Shown piece by piece: positions 48,744 to 58,600 of a DNA stretch of 64,000 nucleotides. Numbering within the stretch: position 1 is the stretch's first letter; the number at the start of each line of letters is the position of its first letter. The notes below the pieces were generated by a model. The model had not been told where the DNA came from, made no database searches, and worked only from the letters and a program-made list of their open reading frames with translations. A program made the position numbers and the translations under genes. Source of the DNA: Kocuria sp. (GTDB lineage: Bacteria > Actinomycetota > Actinomycetes > Actinomycetales > Micrococcaceae); assembly GCA_030524035.1 (NCBI GenBank), contig JAUNHG010000002.1, positions 62,001-126,000 of the forward strand, read 5' to 3'.

Positions 48744-49817
48744 TCAACTGACCTTGTGGCGGGTTTTCGCCAAGCGCTTGTCGCGCATTTCCAACACTAC
48801 GGGCAGGGGGTTCTGCGTGTAGTGAGTTTTGAGGCGAGCCATGCCTTCTTCCACGCTTACGGCAGGCTGCCATCCTAGAGCCTCATGGGTACGCCGCTGA
48901 TCAAACCAGTGCGCGGTGGATAATTGCTCCGCCAAAAACGCGGTCATCGGGGGCTCATCTTTGCCTGGTTTGATGGCCCATATTTTTTCGATCACTGTTC
49001 CCGCTGCTTTGGCTAACCATGAAGGTACATTGCGCGTTGGGGGTGCCACGGACGCTGCTTGGCACATCAGAGCAATGATTTCTCCCACGGGACGCGGCTG
49101 ATTATTACTGACCACAAAAGCTTCGCCATGGCTGAACTCAATGCGTTCCAGAGCACGCACAATTGCTTCCGCAGCGTTATCCACATACGTGGTATCAATC
49201 AACGCCGCACCGTGATCCAACAGCGGTAAACGCCCCCGTGCTGCACGATCCACAATGCGCTCCACCAGCTGAGTGTCCCCGGGACCCCACACAATATGTG
49301 GCCGAATAGCGGTCACCCTGAACGCGGGGGAATCGGCTTCCAACGCCACAAGCTCCGCAGCAGCTTTAGACCGTGCGTAATGACCACGTGCACGGTAAGG
49401 GTCAGCAGGTTCCGCCCCCGCGCCGTGGATGGAATCTCCGGTGTGCGCTACAGACGGGGAGGACACAAAGACCACATTCCGGGCACCGGCAGCCCGTGCT
49501 GACTCCAGAACGACACGTGTGCCGGTGACGTTCGTGTGCACGAAATCATCCCAATCACCCGCAAACGACACCTTGGCTGCCAGGTGGACGACGTCGTCCA
49601 CTCCTTCCACGGCTTTCTGTACCGCGTCAGGATCCGTGACGGAACCCAACACTTGCTCAATACCTTTTCCCTGTGCCACGTCAGCGGGACTGCGCTGCAT
49701 GATACGCACCTGCCACCCACGGTCACGCAATAAACGCGCCACGGCAGCCCCCAACATGCCGGAAGCTCCGGTGACAAGAACACGGCGTGGAGTGTGTGTG
49801 CTGGAAGTATCAGTCAT
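48744..49817 (-). CDS. oleD: OleD, 2-alkyl-3-ketoalkanoate reductase
   Basis: Product of 357 residues in the extended short-chain dehydrogenase family. NAD(P)-binding VLVTGASGMLGAAV at the N terminus, VSSPSVAH and YARSKAAAE (catalytic Tyr-x3-Lys, about 147), then WGPGDTQLVERIVDRA. It reduces the 2-alkyl-3-ketoacid made by OleA to the 3-hydroxy acid used by OleC. Its ATG overlaps the oleBC stop by ATGA, so it is translationally coupled. Gene order oleA-oleBC-oleD as in Micrococcus. Confidence 0.9.
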   Translation of the reverse strand: MTDTSSTHTPRRVLVTGASGMLGAAVARLLRDRGWQVRIMQRSPADVAQGKGIEQVLGSVTDPDAVQKAVEGVDDVVHLAAKVSFAGDWDDFVHTNVTGTRVVLESARAAGARNVVFVSSPSVAHTGDSIHGAGAEPADPYRARGHYARSKAAAELVALEADSPAFRVTAIRPHIVWGPGDTQLVERIVDRAARGRLPLLDHGAALIDTTYVDNAAEAIVRALERIEFSHGEAFVVSNNQPRPVGEIIALMCQAASVAPPTRNVPSWLAKAAGTVIEKIWAIKPGKDEPPMTAFLAEQLSTAHWFDQRRTHEALGWQPAVSVEEGMARLKTHYTQNPLPVVLEMRDKRLAKTRHKVS

Positions 49818-52585
49818 GGGTTCTTGATCTTTCCCCCACCAAGAGCCTCCTGGGCCCACTTGGCGAGCAGGGTTCGGTCAATCTTTGAGTTATGACGAAT
49901 ATCGGTGGGGTGGGTCTGAACCACCAAAACAGCAGCCAGTTCTATACCGGTGGATGCCGCCACCGCTGCACGAACTTTCGCGCTCAGTGCGGGCCTGGCT
50001 GGTCCCACAGTGGGGGAAGCGGGATCAGTTTCACACACGGCAACGGCCACCTGAGCACCTTTGGCACCCACCCCAACGATCGCTGTACGACCCACCCCGG
50101 GGACTTCAGCCGCTGCGTGTTCAGCGGCCACGGGGGCAACCACCCCATGGGCGGTATGAAGCAGGTGACTTAGGCGACCCTCCACCCACAAGCGTCCAGC
50201 GGCATCAAAATGACCAACATCGCTGGTGGAATGCCAGCCCGGAATACGAGTGGACTCAGATTCCGTGATCCATAGGTGGTCATAACGGTCCTTCATATGT
50301 GGGGCCTGTGCCACGATTTCCCCCAAAACCCCGGGCTCTTCTGTGAGCTCACCGGTGGGGACGCCGTCAGCATCCAGTGGGCGGATACGGACAACCGCCC
50401 CGGGCACCGCAGTTCCGACGCACACACCACCGCCCGCGCCGCGCACTGTGGGTGATGATGTGGCTTCCGGGGCGGAAGTGTGAGGCTGGGCATCTGCAGC
50501 GGCCTGCCGAATAGTGGGCAGGTCAACATCTGTGAGGGGTAAACATTCGGTCATGCCGTACGGGGTATGTAACACCGCGTGGGGTAAAAGATCCTGCAAG
50601 TCTTCTAGCAGCGGCGGTGGTAACGGAGCCCCGGCGGAAAGCATGAGTTTGACGTTGGACAAAGCTTGGCGTTGATGATCCGACAGCGCGTTCTGTGTGG
50701 CCAGAACATTGACAAGTGCGGCGGGGGAGGCAAAAACAGAGGTGGCTTCGATGGCGCTCGCGGCGTCGGCTAGCGCGCGTGCCGTTAAGGTTCGTGGCTT
50801 TGTGACGTCCATATCTGGCGTGACGGAGGCTGCCCCCATGGCAGGGGCCAGCAACGCAAAAGGAGCGAAAGCAGCCACTAGGCCCGTACCCGGGTGCAGG
50901 TCACACACGGAGGCTACCGCATCACGCATGGCTGCCATCTGCCGTTGGGTGTATACCACTCCTTTGGCTGGGCCGGTGGACCCGGATGTAAACAGCACGG
51001 CGGCGTCCGCGTCGGGGTCTAACTGCGGGAACGGGATGGGTGGGGTCTTGGCGAGTTCGGTAATGCTGTGTTTGACGCCTAAGGCCCTGGCCCGAGCGGG
51101 GTCCATGGTACCCACGCTGATTCGAGTGCCCGGCCACCCTAGCGCTTTGGCGGCAGTTAGGGCGCGCGGAATACCCACCAACCAAGTGGGGGACGCCCCA
51201 CGCAAGGCGCGGGACAAGCCTGCGGCGCCCAACCCGGTGTCCGCCACCACAATCACGGCACCAATACGGAAACACGCATAAATCAGTGTGGTCAGATCCG
51301 TGCCCGGGGGAATCATCAAATTAATGCGATCCCCGGGACGCACCCCAATGTTCAACAGACCGGAAGCAACGCTGTTGACCCTTTGGTCCAATTCAGTCCA
51401 CGACAACCGTTTTTTTACCGATGGTGCGGCATCGTTGGTAGCCGGTCCCATGTCCGCAGTAGCGATTTCCCAGGCGTATTCCTGCTGAGCTGCGCGTTCC
51501 GTTAATCCGGTGTGAAACAGCTTGATATCGGCGCCGGGGGACTTTGGGGTGCTTGCCGGTCGCGCGGCGTGATGCCGCTGCCGATGGGTGGCGGCATCCA
51601 CGAAAGTTTCCGTGAGCCACTGCATGATGGGCTGCTGGATAGGGCGGTCCTGGGGCAACAGGTGGTTAGCGCCCTCATAACGATGGACTGTGGCGTGTGG
51701 CAACCGGTGCAACAGATCTTGCAGGTATTGCTCCTTAAACACGGGGTCTTTGGTGCCCCAGAGCAAGAGCGCGGGCACTGTGGCGGTGGCCACCCAGGCT
51801 GCGGTGCGTTCATATCGAGGGTTAGAGGGGTGGGAGGCAAAAACCGGGATATCTGCCACAAAGTTTTGGATACCCTGACGGTCTGCGGCGCTGCGGTAGG
51901 GAGCTCCAAAGGCTTGTCGGATATCGTCAGGGATTCCCGAGTCCACTAAACCCACCGACACATTCAGGAATGCTGCGGTGCGTGCGGTCAGCAAGGAATG
52001 CGCTGCTGGGGATAAGGCCAACCGCAGTGGTGCGGGAATGGGGCCAGCGGCGGGGTCGTGATACACTGCCGTGTTAGTCATGATGAGCCCAGCGTGGGCC
52101 ATCGGGTGCAGCTCCGCCCACCCCATAGAAATCAGACCGCCCCAATCATGCGCCAGGGTGACCACCGGTCCGTCGTCAAGGCCCATGGCGGCGGTGAGGT
52201 CACTGAGATCCTGGATGCGGTCGTCGTAGCGACGGTTCAACCCGGTCCGTTCGGAAAACCCCATATCCAGATGATCCACAGCCACCACACGCCATGGGTG
52301 TTCGGCGTTGGTGGCGGCGGTGATCACATCACGCCACAGGTAAGACCACGTGGGGTTGCCATGGAGGGCTAACACGGTGCCGACCGGTTTTTTGCCGTTA
52401 GCGTTCAGGACCGCCTGATTATCCAGAACATGCCAACGACGCACCCGGCCACGGACGGGTTCGCATGCCGCATTGGAGGCCACCTCCACCGTGCTGGACC
52501 ATCGGGGGTCAATGCCCGGTAATGGAATGTCCGTATATGGCAGGCGGGGTGCGGTTCGTGCGGTTGTGTTGCCCGTGTGGCTCAC
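49814..52585 (-). CDS. oleBC: OleBC fusion: beta-lactone decarboxylase plus beta-lactone synthetase
   Basis: Product of 923 residues. Residues about 70-340 are an alpha/beta-hydrolase: LHGNPTWSYLWR and VVTLAHDWGG with nucleophile Asp147, later LLLWGTKDPVF, as in OleB and haloalkane dehalogenases. From about 400 an AMP-dependent ligase-like domain follows: FTSGSTGPAKG (about 533), TPYGMTE, STSDVGHFDAAGRLWVEGR, as in OleC. OleC closes the 3-hydroxy acid to a beta-lactone and OleB releases CO2 to give the cis-olefin. The fusion is typical of actinobacterial long-chain olefin producers. GTG start overlapping the oleA stop. Confidence 0.92.
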   Translation of the reverse strand: MSHTGNTTARTAPRLPYTDIPLPGIDPRWSSTVEVASNAACEPVRGRVRRWHVLDNQAVLNANGKKPVGTVLALHGNPTWSYLWRDVITAATNAEHPWRVVAVDHLDMGFSERTGLNRRYDDRIQDLSDLTAAMGLDDGPVVTLAHDWGGLISMGWAELHPMAHAGLIMTNTAVYHDPAAGPIPAPLRLALSPAAHSLLTARTAAFLNVSVGLVDSGIPDDIRQAFGAPYRSAADRQGIQNFVADIPVFASHPSNPRYERTAAWVATATVPALLLWGTKDPVFKEQYLQDLLHRLPHATVHRYEGANHLLPQDRPIQQPIMQWLTETFVDAATHRQRHHAARPASTPKSPGADIKLFHTGLTERAAQQEYAWEIATADMGPATNDAAPSVKKRLSWTELDQRVNSVASGLLNIGVRPGDRINLMIPPGTDLTTLIYACFRIGAVIVVADTGLGAAGLSRALRGASPTWLVGIPRALTAAKALGWPGTRISVGTMDPARARALGVKHSITELAKTPPIPFPQLDPDADAAVLFTSGSTGPAKGVVYTQRQMAAMRDAVASVCDLHPGTGLVAAFAPFALLAPAMGAASVTPDMDVTKPRTLTARALADAASAIEATSVFASPAALVNVLATQNALSDHQRQALSNVKLMLSAGAPLPPPLLEDLQDLLPHAVLHTPYGMTECLPLTDVDLPTIRQAAADAQPHTSAPEATSSPTVRGAGGGVCVGTAVPGAVVRIRPLDADGVPTGELTEEPGVLGEIVAQAPHMKDRYDHLWITESESTRIPGWHSTSDVGHFDAAGRLWVEGRLSHLLHTAHGVVAPVAAEHAAAEVPGVGRTAIVGVGAKGAQVAVAVCETDPASPTVGPARPALSAKVRAAVAASTGIELAAVLVVQTHPTDIRHNSKIDRTLLAKWAQEALGGGKIKNP

Positions 52586-53613
52586 CAGTCAATCTCCATG
52601 AAGGTTGCGTTCAGCCCGGAGCCCACACCCATGGCTAAGACGCGGTCGCCAGGTTGGAAAGCACCATCGGCTTGTTGAGCCAGCGTCATGGGGAGGGCCG
52701 CCGCTGCAACATTTCCCCAGTACGGGAAAGTGCGCGGCAGTTTATGGGAGGGGATTCCGATGTCTTTTTCGGTTTTATCCGTGTGTGAGGTGGACACCTG
52801 ATGAGCGATCACCCAATCAAAGTCATCCCACTCGAACCCTTGGGTGCGGGCTTCTTGCCACGTATCGGTCAACAGTCCCACGCCATGTTTGAGTAACCCG
52901 TTGGCATCTGTGAACATGCCATCAAATCCACCGATACACAGTCCGTGGTGTTCTGTGGCGGAGCGGGTCACGGATGTGCGGATTCTATGACCTTCAGGGT
53001 GAGCATCCGCTCTGCCGACAACTGCTGCTGCTGCCCCACAGCCCAACGTCAGGGTGGCGAACTCCCGGATAACTTCTGCTTTCGTAACATCTGGGCGGCG
53101 CAGACGCTCAAAAGCTTCACGGTGCCAGGGGGTGGGGTCTTCCCCCGCGAGCACAACGGCGTAGTCCACCGCACCGGCGTCGATCATGGTAGAGGCCACC
53201 GTGAGGCCGTTCACAAAACCTAGGCAGGCGTTGGTGATGTCAAAGTTCAGGGTGGACGACGGCAGTCCTAAACGAGCGTGCTCCGATACGGACAGTGCGG
53301 GTTCATAGCCATCACGGGTAACGGAGCAGTTCATCAGCAGGCCTACCTGATTGCTTGTGACTCCGGCGTCGTCCATCGCAGCCTGAGCAGCTTCGACTGC
53401 GGCATCCGTGTAGTGGCGGCCTTGTGACCAAACGCGGTATTCCTTCACGCCGGCAAGGCGTTCAAGCAAGCCCGAGGGTAGCTTAAGTCTGCTGAAGGTC
53501 TCCTTGAGTTTCTCATCAGCAGTCTGCGATGTGACCACCACATCCGCCTCCACCTTCTTGATAGACAGCAGTGAGGCGTTCTGATGGCGGATGATCGAGT
53601 TTCCTGGCAACAC
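52582..53613 (-). CDS. oleA: OleA, acyl-CoA head-to-head condensing thiolase
   Basis: Product of 343 residues of the KAS III-like fold. The active site is complete: Cys130 in FDITNACLGFVNG, His in VIAHQVSTSH, Asn in YWGNVAAAALP, and Glu in VKEYRVW. OleA condenses two acyl-CoA chains non-decarboxylatively to a 2-alkyl-3-ketoacid, the first step of long-chain olefin synthesis. First gene of the oleA-oleBC-oleD unit, GTG start. The upstream gap of about 290 bases must hold its promoter. Confidence 0.92.
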   Translation of the reverse strand: MLPGNSIIRHQNASLLSIKKVEADVVVTSQTADEKLKETFSRLKLPSGLLERLAGVKEYRVWSQGRHYTDAAVEAAQAAMDDAGVTSNQVGLLMNCSVTRDGYEPALSVSEHARLGLPSSTLNFDITNACLGFVNGLTVASTMIDAGAVDYAVVLAGEDPTPWHREAFERLRRPDVTKAEVIREFATLTLGCGAAAAVVGRADAHPEGHRIRTSVTRSATEHHGLCIGGFDGMFTDANGLLKHGVGLLTDTWQEARTQGFEWDDFDWVIAHQVSTSHTDKTEKDIGIPSHKLPRTFPYWGNVAAAALPMTLAQQADGAFQPGDRVLAMGVGSGLNATFMEIDW

Positions 53614-53904
53614 ACGGCGCTTTCGTAGAACGGATACACAACGGCTCCGCTCAGTCTAGCTATCACGCGGAAGCCCCTTGCGCATCGGTGCCTATGTTCT
53701 CCGGTGGCTGAGTGCGCGTGGTTGCAGTGTGCAGACCGTTGGCGGAGGAGTACCGTACCTCAATATTTTCTAGGCTGCAGGTAATTCATGTACATAACTT
53801 TTATTTACTGGTGTGCTGCATAAAATTTATGTACATGTGCTAGCTTGGTCGTCAGCGGGTGTGCAAAAAGTTAAGCGTAAATCAGTTTGGTTGAGAGGTC
53901 AGCG
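53614..53904. promoter_or_regulatory. Divergent region with paired ATGTACAT palindromes
   Basis: ATGTACAT occurs at 53788-53795 and 53829-53836, 41 bases apart, flanking an AT-rich stretch with TTATTTACT and TAAAATTTAT. This fits a promoter bound by a dimeric regulator. Base composition drops sharply at about 53,760, marking the edge of the AT-rich gene that follows. Confidence 0.5.
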
Positions 53905-55146
53905 ATGGTCGCTGATGCAAAAATTTTGAATGACAGCGCCCGGAGTCTCAAGAAAAATGACTATAGAGCAATCTTCATATATACATTATTTGCCGTATTG
54001 ATTCGAATAGTAATCGAAGGATCTGTCTATAGTCCAGTTGATTTTTTTGTTTACAAGTTTACGGCAAACAACATATTTTCAGGAAAGGAAATCATTGGAG
54101 TCCTTATTGAAGACGACCTTATAGGCAGTAAAGGATTGCCTTTTGTTTATACCCCAGGTGCTGCTGTATTATTATCCCCGCTAGCTTGGATTGGCGCTTG
54201 GCCTGCTTATTATATGTGGACTGCCGCTTCGGCCTGGTGTTTTTTCTATATCTCACTTAAGGCCATTAGGTGGTCTTTGTTTAAGCCTGGCAAGCTCGTC
54301 ATCTTTCTAGTTCTCGCAGTAACACTAGCAACGAATGTTTACATGCATCATATTATCTTTGGGCAGATAAACGTTTTCTTGGCTGCGCTAATTATATACG
54401 ATTTAACAAGGAGCTCTGCAAGAATTCCTGTAGGGTTTTACGTCGGGATTGCTGCTGCAATAAAACTAACTCCTGCTATTTTTATTTTATATCTCTTTTG
54501 GGTGAAAGAGTGGAGTAAAGCAGGATGGAGCCTTGCGGGTGCAGTGTCATTGACTATCCTTGGTGCGGCTTTCCTGCCCCGGGAAACTCTACAATATTTT
54601 TCCTATGAACTATTTAATCTTTCTACTACTGTCTCGCTAGATGGATTCTTTACGACCTCAGGAAACGGATCACTCTCGGGAGTTTTATCCAGACATTTGG
54701 GTATTGAGCAGGGTACATGGTGGTCAACTGTAGTTTCTCTTGTGTTGATACCAGTATTCATGACGATATCCACTGGGTGGTGGAAATCTGGAGAAAAAAT
54801 TATCGGAGTGTGTTTAATAGGGATCCTTGCCTGCCTTGTATCACCAGTGAGCTGGACCCATCATTGGGTGTATTTAATACCGGCTTCTATAATGTTGGTA
54901 TTCTCGGCTAATTTAGCTTCAAAGTTCTTTGGAATGCTGTGTTTTTTGGTGATGTGTTTTCAGGTTCCAGACTTGGGGGACTGGGCCATGCAGAATTCAA
55001 GTCATGACATGGTGGGTATATACTCATTGATGCAAGCATCTATGGTTTTCTGTGGTTTATTTCTTGTACCCATTGGTTTTTATTTCAAAGGTAAATCAGC
55101 GGGATCAATTTTTGATCCCGCTGATTTACCCAGGGTGCCAAATTAG
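53905..55146 (+). CDS. GT87/DUF2029-like polytopic glycosyltransferase
   Basis: Product of 413 residues with about ten membrane helices. The first outer loop has YSPVDFFVYKFTANNIFSG and PFVYTPGAAVLLSP, the Asp and P-x-Y-TP-P pattern of polyprenol-phosphate-dependent mannosyl- or arabinosyltransferases (GT87, DUF2029). It would add sugar to a cell-wall or lipid glycan on the outer face. ATG after GAGAGG is chosen over an upstream TTG. Its DNA is far AT-richer than all neighbours, a sign of transfer. The last codons lie inside a perfect 19-bp hairpin. Confidence 0.72.
   Translation: MVADAKILNDSARSLKKNDYRAIFIYTLFAVLIRIVIEGSVYSPVDFFVYKFTANNIFSGKEIIGVLIEDDLIGSKGLPFVYTPGAAVLLSPLAWIGAWPAYYMWTAASAWCFFYISLKAIRWSLFKPGKLVIFLVLAVTLATNVYMHHIIFGQINVFLAALIIYDLTRSSARIPVGFYVGIAAAIKLTPAIFILYLFWVKEWSKAGWSLAGAVSLTILGAAFLPRETLQYFSYELFNLSTTVSLDGFFTTSGNGSLSGVLSRHLGIEQGTWWSTVVSLVLIPVFMTISTGWWKSGEKIIGVCLIGILACLVSPVSWTHHWVYLIPASIMLVFSANLASKFFGMLCFLVMCFQVPDLGDWAMQNSSHDMVGIYSLMQASMVFCGLFLVPIGFYFKGKSAGSIFDPADLPRVPN
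55090..55130 (+). terminator. Perfect 19-bp hairpin spanning the gene's last codons
   Basis: GGTAAATCAGCGGGATCAA, loop TTT, and its exact complement. It overlaps the coding end of the glycosyltransferase gene (stop 55146) and has no T tract after it. Confidence 0.55.
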
Positions 55147-55325
55147 CATCCTTTGTAGAGGTAATAGATGTTGGTTACCCGTCCACCAAAAGGTCGATTG
55201 TCAACCTTTGTTACTCCTGGGCCAAAGCATGCGGTGCCCCCTCGCGCAACGCGATCAATCCGGACTGTGATTTTACCCGATCCACAGCGGTTGCAGTAGG
55301 TCTGTTCGTCGACTGTCATTTTCAT
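55143..55325 (-). CDS. Small Cys-containing protein, 60 aa, doubtful
   Basis: MKMTVDEQTYCNRCGSG ... ACFGPGVTKVDNRPFGGRV ... YLYKGC. Four cysteines and a CFGPG...FGGR pattern faintly like secreted crystallin-type or inhibitor proteins, but no signal peptide, no clear ribosome site, and a stop closely upstream in frame. It may be a fragment of a transferred secreted-protein gene. Confidence 0.35.
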   Translation of the reverse strand: MKMTVDEQTYCNRCGSGKITVRIDRVARGGTACFGPGVTKVDNRPFGGRVTNIYYLYKGC

Positions 55326-55656
55326 GGATAAAAATTAGATTTTTCGCCTGTGGGTTACGGAGTGTGGCACTCGGAAGGAGTGTTCGGTGTTTAATCAGTT
55401 TCCATATTTTTTCATAGGCACTCTTTTGTGATGGGTGGTTCTGCGACCGATTTCATTCACGATCTACGATGAGGTGTTATTTGGTTATTTCTGCAAAATC
55501 GCGAATCTTGTATGGTTTGAACTAATTATTAATGATTGCACACGCGTGACCTGCGGTCGCCTGGAGTGCGATACAATCTGTGATCACATTCTTAATGTTT
55601 AGCTTAAATGCTAGCTTCAGGTGAAGGCTTTAGTTCGTTGAGGAGAAAATTTTACC
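55326..55656 (+). promoter_or_regulatory. AT-rich leader upstream of smc
   Basis: No gene seen. A TACAAT hexamer at about 55570 is a possible smc -10 without a good -35. GAGGAG precedes the smc GTG. The first half keeps the AT-rich composition of the preceding gene. Confidence 0.4.
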
Positions 55657-58600
55657 GTGCATTTGAAGACCCTCACCGTACGTGGCTTCAAGTCGTTCGC
55701 TTCAGCTACCACGTTCGAGTTTGAACCCGGCGTCACATGTGTGGTTGGTCCTAACGGTTCCGGAAAATCTAACGTGGTCGATGCCTTGTCCTGGGTGATG
55801 GGGGAGCAAGGGGCGAAGACCCTGCGGGGCGGCAAGATGGAAGATGTCATCTTTGCCGGGACCTCTGGCCGCCAAGCTTTGGGCCGTGCATTCGTTTCTC
55901 TGACCATTGATAACTCTGACGGTGCCCTACCGATCGAATACACAGAGGTCACCATTTCCCGGACCCTATTCCGCGCCGGTGGCTCTGAATACGCGATTAA
56001 TGGTCAGTCCTGCCGCTTGCTGGACATCCAAGAATTACTATCCGATTCCGGTTTGGGGCGGGAGATGCACGTAGTGGTAGGGCAGGGTCAACTAGACCGC
56101 ATCCTGCATGCCACCCCGGAGGAAAGACGGGGCTTCATCGAAGAAGCCGCCGGAATCCTCAAACATCGCCGCCGCAAGGAACGCACCCTACGCAAGCTGG
56201 AGGGAATGCAAGCCAACCTTGACCGGCTGGAAGACTTACTAGCGGAAATTCGCCGCCAGTTAACGCCGCTGGGGCGTCAAGCCCGCGTAGCGCGCCGAGC
56301 CCAACGGATTCAATATGACGTCCGTGATGCCCGAGCCAGGCTATTGGCGGACGATTTAGTGCAGGCACAAGCTGCCCTGGCTGCTGATACCGAAACACAG
56401 CGGCGTCTTCAAGAACAGAAAGAAACCACCGAACAGGAACTAGCCCGTACCCGCGCACGACAAGAAGAGTTGGAAGCTCGCGCTGCCGAACTCACCCCCC
56501 AGGTGAGCGCCACACGTGAAACATGGTACGAACTGACCGCAGTGCGTGAACGCTACCGTTCCCTGCACCAGCTCGCTGCTGAACGTCGTCGGTTATTAGG
56601 CACCGCACAGCACACACCGACAACAGACCGAGACCCTGAGCAGCTGGCCGAACAAGCCCGGCGTACCCGCGAGGAGGAACATCGGGTTGCCGAACAGGTC
56701 CGCCTTGCAGGAGAGGCCTTGAACGAAGCAGTCCAGCAACGGGAAAGCGCCGAACGTGAAGCCCGGCGCGCTGAGGGCGAGGTCACCGAGACCTTGCGTG
56801 CTGCCGCCGACCACAGGGAAGGCATAGCGATGCTCTCCGGCATGGCAAACGCTGCCCGTTCCCGGGTAGAAGCCGCTCAGAATGAGTTACAGCGGCTGCA
56901 CGAAACTTCTGATCAAGCCGTTGTGCGTCGCCAAAAGGCCACAATGGAAGTTGATGTTCTGCGCCATACCGCGCAAGAAACCGCAGCCGCGATGGGTCGG
57001 GCTCGTCAGCACAACGATGACGCCGAGAAAGCTTTTCAGGCCGCACTGCAACGGGCACAGGAAGCCGAGCAAATCCGAGCAGAAGCCTTGAGGGCGCACG
57101 ATACCCAAGCCGCCCGCGCGGAGACTTTACGGGCTTCTGTGCGTCAGCCGGACGGTTCCCAGCTAGTCCGGGAACACGTGGCTGAATCTGTGGTGGGTGC
57201 TGTGGCGGAGCTTCTGAGTGTGAAACCAGGATGGGAAAAAGCGGTGGCTGCAGCACTCGGTCCTTTAGCTGAGGCGCTGGCATTACGTTCGCGTACAGCT
57301 GCGGCCAGCGCGTTTGAAGCCCTACGGACGGCAGGATCAGGCCGTGTTCATGTGCTGGTCACTGATGCAGACTCCTTAAACACCCCCACAGCACCTGGGC
57401 TTCCAGAACAGATTCGACATCGTGAGGAGGTACTGCCCGCAACGGAGGCAGTCCAGCCACCCCAAGGTTCCCAGGACCCAGAAGCCATGCGTGTGGTCAA
57501 GCACCTTCACCGCGAACTCGCCACCACAGTGCTCGTGAATGATGCCGCTACCGGTTTGAAACTCATGACCAAGTACCCCGAATTGCGAGTAGTCACCCGT
57601 CAGGGGGATGTCTTCACCGCGCACAGTGCGTGGGGCGGTGCAGCAGAGGCAGCGGGTTCCGTCGAAACTCTGGCCCGTGCCGAGGAAGCAGAATCTGCAT
57701 TGACGGGTCTAGCCCAAGAACTACAGCAGGCCACAGACACGATGTACGAAACCAAGGCAGAGCGGGACCGGTTGCGCCCAGCGGCTGACTCCGCACAAAC
57801 CCAGCTGCGTACTGCCGAACGTGAGCATCAACAGGCGCAGGCTGCACTTACTCGGATTGAAGCCGTGCTGAGTTCCGCTCACGCTGAATCCGAACGATTT
57901 GACCGTCAGTTGCGCCAAGCCCAACAGAACGTGGCAACTCATCAGCAGACTTTAACTGATGCGCTCGCACGTTTGGAGACTGCCCAACAGAACACAGACC
58001 ACGATGCTGACGAGCAGCGTCACCTGGAAGCTGCTGCTGCCAGGGATACTGCTGCTGATGCTGCCTCAAGCGCCCGTGGAGTGGAGACTGAAGCTCGTTT
58101 GGCATTGAGGTCGCTGGAGGAGCAAGTCCGTGCGTTGAGTAACCGTGCCCAAGCACAGGAGCGCGCTGCAGCAGCCGAACGGCGCGCTCGCGAGGAAGCA
58201 GCGCAGCGCGCTGAACGACGTCGCCTGCAGGCACGCAACGCGGAGGCTACCGTGGCGGCGGTTGAGCAGATTATGGAACGGCTTGAGCTTTCGGTGGAGC
58301 TAGCCGACGAGGAAAGAACGCGGGTTGACAATCTGCGCGTGCAGGTGGACACGGAACTGCATTCCACGCGGGTTTCCCACGACACCCTGACTGCTCGACT
58401 GCAAGACGTGACAGACAAGGTGCATCGTGATGAATTGGCGCGTACACAACAACGTGCACGGGTGGAATCGTTGGAAGCGAAATCATTAGAGGACTTAGGT
58501 CTGAGTCCGGAAGCGCTGGTGGAACACTATGGGCCACATCTTCTGGTTCCGGTGGCACCAGAAGACACGGATTCGGACGCTGTTTCCCCTGCGGGTGATG

